Source: Nitrospiraceae bacterium (lineage in GTDB: Bacteria > Nitrospirota > Thermodesulfovibrionia > Thermodesulfovibrionales > UBA9159). Taken from it: 8,539 bases of DNA. The stretch lies in NCBI GenBank assembly GCA_003453735.1, contig DMNE01000505.1, forward strand, positions 2,786 to 11,324, written 5' to 3'. The notes below the pieces were generated by a model. That model saw only the letters and a list, made by a program, of their open reading frames with translations. It was not told the DNA's origin and ran no database searches. The translations under genes were made by a program, and so were the position numbers. The first letter of the stretch is position 1, and each line of letters starts with the position of its first letter. Shown in pieces: positions 6,456 to 8,539 of this stretch.

Positions 6456-6909
6456 TGATGTCATTGAATGGTAGACGGATTCCCATATCTTCATTGCGAG
6501 TAACGATGACAACCAGAACAAGGCAAGATAAATTGATGATTTTTTTGACGATGGTTTGCGAAAAGACAGTGCCATCAAAATACTGGAGGCGTTTATTTGC
6601 AAAAAAAATGAAAGTAGTAGTAACGACAAACAAACACCAATGTTCTTTGCGAATTTGAGAAAAATTGCAGTAGGTTATCGAGGAAAACTGGGCAGGGCGG
6701 TCACTATGACAATAAACAGCGAACCGATGATCGATTCAAGAAGAAATCAAAAAGAAGATCAGTATCACCCCTCTCGAAGAAAGGCCTCGATGCATTGTGG
6801 TGTCGATGCAGCTTTTTTTGCGAAAAAGTCCTAGCAGTGGCTAGTCTAGGATGGGGTTAGAAGTCAGATCAAGATATTAGAAAAAAATCCAACGAAAAGG
6901 AGGCAAGAC
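6456..6909. other. Gap between phosphoesterase and papain-fold gene
   Basis: This 454-bp stretch contains no recognisable gene, RNA or clear promoter. One frame reads SHIFIASNDDNQNKAR, then a TAA (6529-6531), then continues IDDFFDDGLRKDSAIKILEAF and stays open to 6834. That could be a decayed gene or a chance frame. A 5-bp stem (6791-6795 with 6806-6810) followed by seven T's (6813-6819) could be a weak terminator. Confidence 0.5.
6556..6834 (+). CDS. Doubtful hypothetical ORF or gene remnant
   Basis: The frame encodes about 92 residues from a TTG (MRKDSAIKILEAFICKKNES...) and ends ...DAAFFAKKS. No Shine-Dalgarno sequence precedes the TTG. The first 20 residues look helical and protein-like, and the same frame is open upstream to a TAA at 6529-6531. 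The remainder is Lys/Arg-rich without a recognisable domain. It could be the 3' part of a broken gene. I assign no function. Confidence 0.18.
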   Translation: MRKDSAIKILEAFICKKNESSSNDKQTPMFFANLRKIAVGYRGKLGRAVTMTINSEPMIDSRRNQKEDQYHPSRRKASMHCGVDAAFFAKKS

Positions 6910-7491
6910 GTGACCGAACCAACTATGTATGCAGCCGGCGATGTTATGTTCGAGTATGAGAAGGGAGCTATAATCTCCGAGATCATCGATGATATTCAGC
7001 GTGTGGGTGAATTGAATTTTAAGCGAAGATGGATACCGTCACACACATGGCTCGTGACCGATGAGACGACGGGCGTTGAGGCTAGCACCGAAGGAGTAGC
7101 GCGTTTTAGTCTATCCAAATATTTGGACGATCCGAAATGTCAGGTCATGGCATGCAGACCTCAGGATATCACGCAGATAACGATATCTCAGATGCTTGTC
7201 GTAGCCGATCTGCTTGCATCTCAGGGCTTGCATTATGACTATTCTGGGTTGGTCGGTGACGCCCTGGAGGCGTGTACCTTCCTTGACGATATCATCCCTT
7301 CGCTTCGGGAAGTGGCGGATCCTCTGCATGAGAATCATTCGTACTTTTGCTCGGCTTTAGTGGCAACCGTTCTCAATTCCACGGCTCAGTATCACAACGT
7401 GCCGCCGATGGACAAAAACACAGTTAGCAAAATAGGACCGGATATGCTCATGGAGCAATTCCCGTTCGAAAGCAGAATCTTTTTAAAGTAG
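6910..7491 (+). CDS. Permuted NlpC/P60 (YiiX-like) papain-fold hydrolase
   Basis: The 193-residue protein starts at a GTG with a near-perfect AAAGGAGG (6896-6903) 6 nt upstream. It opens with AAGDVMFEYEKGA, as papain-fold NlpC/P60 enzymes do (GDxxF). In the circularly permuted subgroup (YiiX/YebB, LRAT-like) the catalytic His comes before the Cys. Here His45 in PSHTWLV and Glu57 in GVEAST precede the nucleophile Cys147 in SYFCSALVA, the usual (Y)FCSELV motif. YDYSGLVGDAL (109-119) matches the family's tyrosine-containing central segment. There is no signal peptide or membrane segment, so it is probably cytoplasmic unless delivered by another route. Permuted members act on amide, ester or thioester bonds in peptides or lipids; which applies here is unknown. 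It follows a phosphoesterase after a 454-bp gap, so the two may belong to one accessory module but are not a tight operon. Fold assignment is good; the biological role is open. Confidence 0.8.
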   Translation: MTEPTMYAAGDVMFEYEKGAIISEIIDDIQRVGELNFKRRWIPSHTWLVTDETTGVEASTEGVARFSLSKYLDDPKCQVMACRPQDITQITISQMLVVADLLASQGLHYDYSGLVGDALEACTFLDDIIPSLREVADPLHENHSYFCSALVATVLNSTAQYHNVPPMDKNTVSKIGPDMLMEQFPFESRIFLK

Positions 7492-7883
7492 GCGTGAATT
7501 GAACTGGCTTATAGTAGCGACCGCCATATCTCTTCTAATCTGTGGGCGCCGCGACGGATTGGACGCCGGAGGATATTAATGGATCCACGATAGTATAAAC
7601 ACGATAGATGGCAGCCGAGTAGAGCCACCACCGTTAGGAACCCCATTTCGAAGAGTTATCCGCAGATTTACGAACAAGGCCTCCACGAAAATCTTCCAGC
7701 CTTAGCGGTTTCAAGCGACGCAACAAAGAATGAAAAGTGGCTGCACCGTTGCAACTCATTGATTTAATTGGCGTCCCTTCATTGATGATTTTCGAACCTG
7801 GCTGATACAAAAAGCTGCTTAATACGGATTCATTATTCAGAATATGCCTTTAAATTCAAAAAGTTAGTCATCATTAAACGGTC

Positions 7884-7909
7884 TGCAAGGAAATTACAAT
7901 TTCCTTGCA
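7884..7909. repeat. Near-perfect 26-bp palindrome (12-bp arms, 2-bp centre)
   Basis: TGCAAGGAAATT (7884-7895) and AATTTCCTTGCA (7898-7909) are exact reverse complements separated by AC. As RNA it would form a stable stem with a 4-nt loop on either strand. Downstream on the plus strand comes an A-rich run, so on that strand it is not a standard terminator; on the minus strand no T-run follows either. It could be a dimeric regulator site, a recombination or transposon end remnant, or part of a small RNA. Confidence 0.75.
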
Positions 7910-8093
7910 AAGTAAAAAATTGTTTCGAATATTTTACGCTTAATCAAGGATAAGCATCCTCGATTCGATCTGCTATTCTCTCTTCCCCAGTTCGGAGCGC
8001 TCGAATTATCGTGTTGATGAGTTCAGTCTTTCAAGTCCTTGTCAGTTGTATGGCGTGAATTGACGAGGAATGGAAAAGCAGGTCGATCGGCCT

Positions 8094-8123
8094 TTGACAT
8101 CACCTTAGCGACATTGATAAAAT
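8094..8123 (+). promoter_or_regulatory. Sigma70-type promoter of the antitoxin remnant
   Basis: The consensus -35 box TTGACA (8094-8099), an 18-bp spacer and TAAAAT (8118-8123, 5/6 match) precede the ribosome site AGGAG (8147-8151) and ATG (8157). An imperfect 12-bp palindrome centred on CGATCG (8081-8092) touches the -35 box and could be an operator, as autoregulated antitoxin promoters often have one. Confidence 0.6.
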
Positions 8124-8156
8124 AATCTTACAACTATCTTACTTTCAGGAGACATT

Positions 8157-8246
8157 ATGTCCACAACACGACTTTCCAGCAAAGGGCAGGTTATCATCCC
8201 TAAGGTCCTTCGGACCCGGCATCATTGGGAACCAGGGCAGGTGTAG
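8157..8246 (+). pseudogene. Truncated SpoVT/AbrB-type antitoxin (VapB/MazE-like)
   Basis: The frame reads MSTTRLSSKGQVIIPK followed by VLRTRHHWEPGQV and then a TAG at 8244-8246. The first half is the classic swapped-hairpin DNA-binding motif (RLSSKGQVIIPK) of AbrB-fold antitoxins, and HHWEPG is the normal continuation in VapB-like members. Intact proteins are about 70-85 residues, so this is 29 codons of a truncated gene. Neither reading through the TAG nor the other frames restores recognisable family sequence, and no PIN or MazF toxin gene follows. The start is well supported by AGGAG 5 nt upstream and a strong promoter. It was probably cut by recombination or insertion near the IS21-type element to its right. 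An alternative is a short functional N-terminal peptide, which I consider unlikely. Confidence 0.7.
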
Positions 8247-8319
8247 GCGATACCGAAAATCGCCCCAAGAGCGATATTTGGGACAGTGCTGATCTCAGGC
8301 AAAAGACACACCACAGCGT

Positions 8320-8539
8320 TGTCTTCCCGACATAAGGACGACGGAAAGAATCAGTCACGAAACCTATCCTGGAATTGAGACTACCTTAACTTGTGCTTTT
8401 TGAGTAACCGATAGGACCTCCCTTCGAAGGTGATGAACCTTCCATTGAAACTGAGACGATCGAGGATCGCAGATGCAGCGGTTGCGCTGAAGATCGAGCC
8501 CCACTCTTTGGGCGCAAGGTTCGAACTGACTATCGTTGG
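8320..8539 (-). mobile_element. IS21-family element, istB-side end, partial
   Basis: The C-terminus of an IstB protein lies on the minus strand at the window edge, so the element's istB end faces left and should lie within about 100 bp of the istB stop at 8381. TGTCTTCCCGACA (8320-8332) begins with TG, as IS21-family ends do, and is a candidate tip. I cannot confirm it because the opposite end is not in view. Confidence 0.45.
8381..8539 (-). CDS. istB: IstB-like ATP-binding protein of IS21 family (C-terminal part only)
   Basis: Minus-strand translation from the window edge gives 52 residues ending at a TAG (8383-8381). It contains PTIVSSNLAPKEWGSIFS, AILDRLSFNGRFITFEGRSYR and a basic tail LLKKHKLR. 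This matches the C-terminal end of IstB, the AAA+ helper ATPase of IS21 transposition: the sensor-like 'T-S/T-N' strand, the KEWGSIF segment, the LLDRL-type helix and the final SYR motif. Complete IstB is about 250 residues; the Walker motifs and the transposase gene istA would lie beyond the right edge. No frameshift is seen in the visible part. Confidence 0.85.
   Translation of the reverse strand, partial: PTIVSSNLAPKEWGSIFSATAASAILDRLSFNGRFITFEGRSYRLLKKHKLR

Larger units (their letters stand above)
7492..8156. other. Long noncoding gap with palindromic sequences
   Basis: No convincing reading frame was found on either strand in these 665 bp; all frames are broken by stops. The stretch turns AT-rich after about 7800. 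It holds a 26-bp palindrome (7884-7909), a 6-bp dyad GTAAAA/TTTTAC, and a small hairpin AGGAT-AAGC-ATCCT (7947-7960). Its right end contains the promoter of the antitoxin remnant. It may be decayed gene space or a regulatory or small-RNA region. Confidence 0.5.

Noticed and set aside
6791..6819. Hairpin plus T-tract as a terminator.
   Set aside because: The stem is only 5 bp with a 10-nt loop, and the T-run does not directly follow it. It is mentioned only as a weak possibility.
7491..8063. 12-bp direct repeat GGCGTGAATTGA at 7491-7502 and 8052-8063.
   Set aside because: One or two 12-bp repeats are expected by chance in a window this size, and the flanks show no similarity or element structure.
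7492..8156. CRISPR array, tRNA or riboswitch in the long gap.
   Set aside because: No spaced repeats, no tRNA-like cloverleaf and no recognisable aptamer core were found on reading both strands.

Overview
The window has two halves. The left half (1 to about 4730) is a compact, well-spaced set of catabolic genes that looks like ordinary chromosome. The right half (about 4730 to 8539) is loosely packed accessory DNA with two enzyme genes, long gaps, a broken regulator gene and the end of an insertion sequence. The organism is probably an anaerobic bacterium, plausibly of the Desulfobacterota/Syntrophobacterales type. This is inferred from the gene content (CoA-linked beta-oxidation enzymes, a desulforedoxin-like protein) and the mid-range GC. 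No phylogenetic marker is present, so the placement is tentative.

Left half. On the minus strand, reading from 3100 down to 1, lie a 3-hydroxyacyl-CoA dehydrogenase, an aldehyde dehydrogenase and a class III aminotransferase that runs off the left edge. Gaps are 24 and 8 bp, so this is an operon. A divergent acyl-CoA dehydrogenase starts at 3261, and the promoters of the two units appear to overlap between 3203 and 3235. Together the enzymes fit degradation of an omega-amino acid. The aminotransferase would make a semialdehyde, the aldehyde dehydrogenase would oxidise it to an acid, and after CoA activation elsewhere the two acyl-CoA enzymes would carry out oxidation steps. CoA transferase/ligase, enoyl-CoA hydratase and thiolase genes are not in view. 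A 50-residue protein with eight cysteines (4575-4727) follows; it resembles desulforedoxin with an extra Cys-bearing insert.

Right half. A phospholipase C/acid phosphatase-type phosphoesterase (4926-6455), apparently without a signal peptide, is followed after a 454-bp gap by a permuted NlpC/P60 (YiiX-like) papain-fold hydrolase (6910-7491). Next is a 665-bp gap that holds a near-perfect 26-bp palindrome. A SpoVT/AbrB-type antitoxin gene with an intact promoter and ribosome binding site stops after 29 codons (8157-8246). At the right edge, on the minus strand, is the C-terminus of an IS21-family IstB protein (8381-8539).

The most unusual items are the eight-Cys desulforedoxin-like protein, the pairing of a phosphoesterase with a permuted papain-fold enzyme beside mobile-element debris, the antitoxin remnant, and the large palindrome. 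No complete multi-gene system of a clearly new type can be demonstrated from this window.
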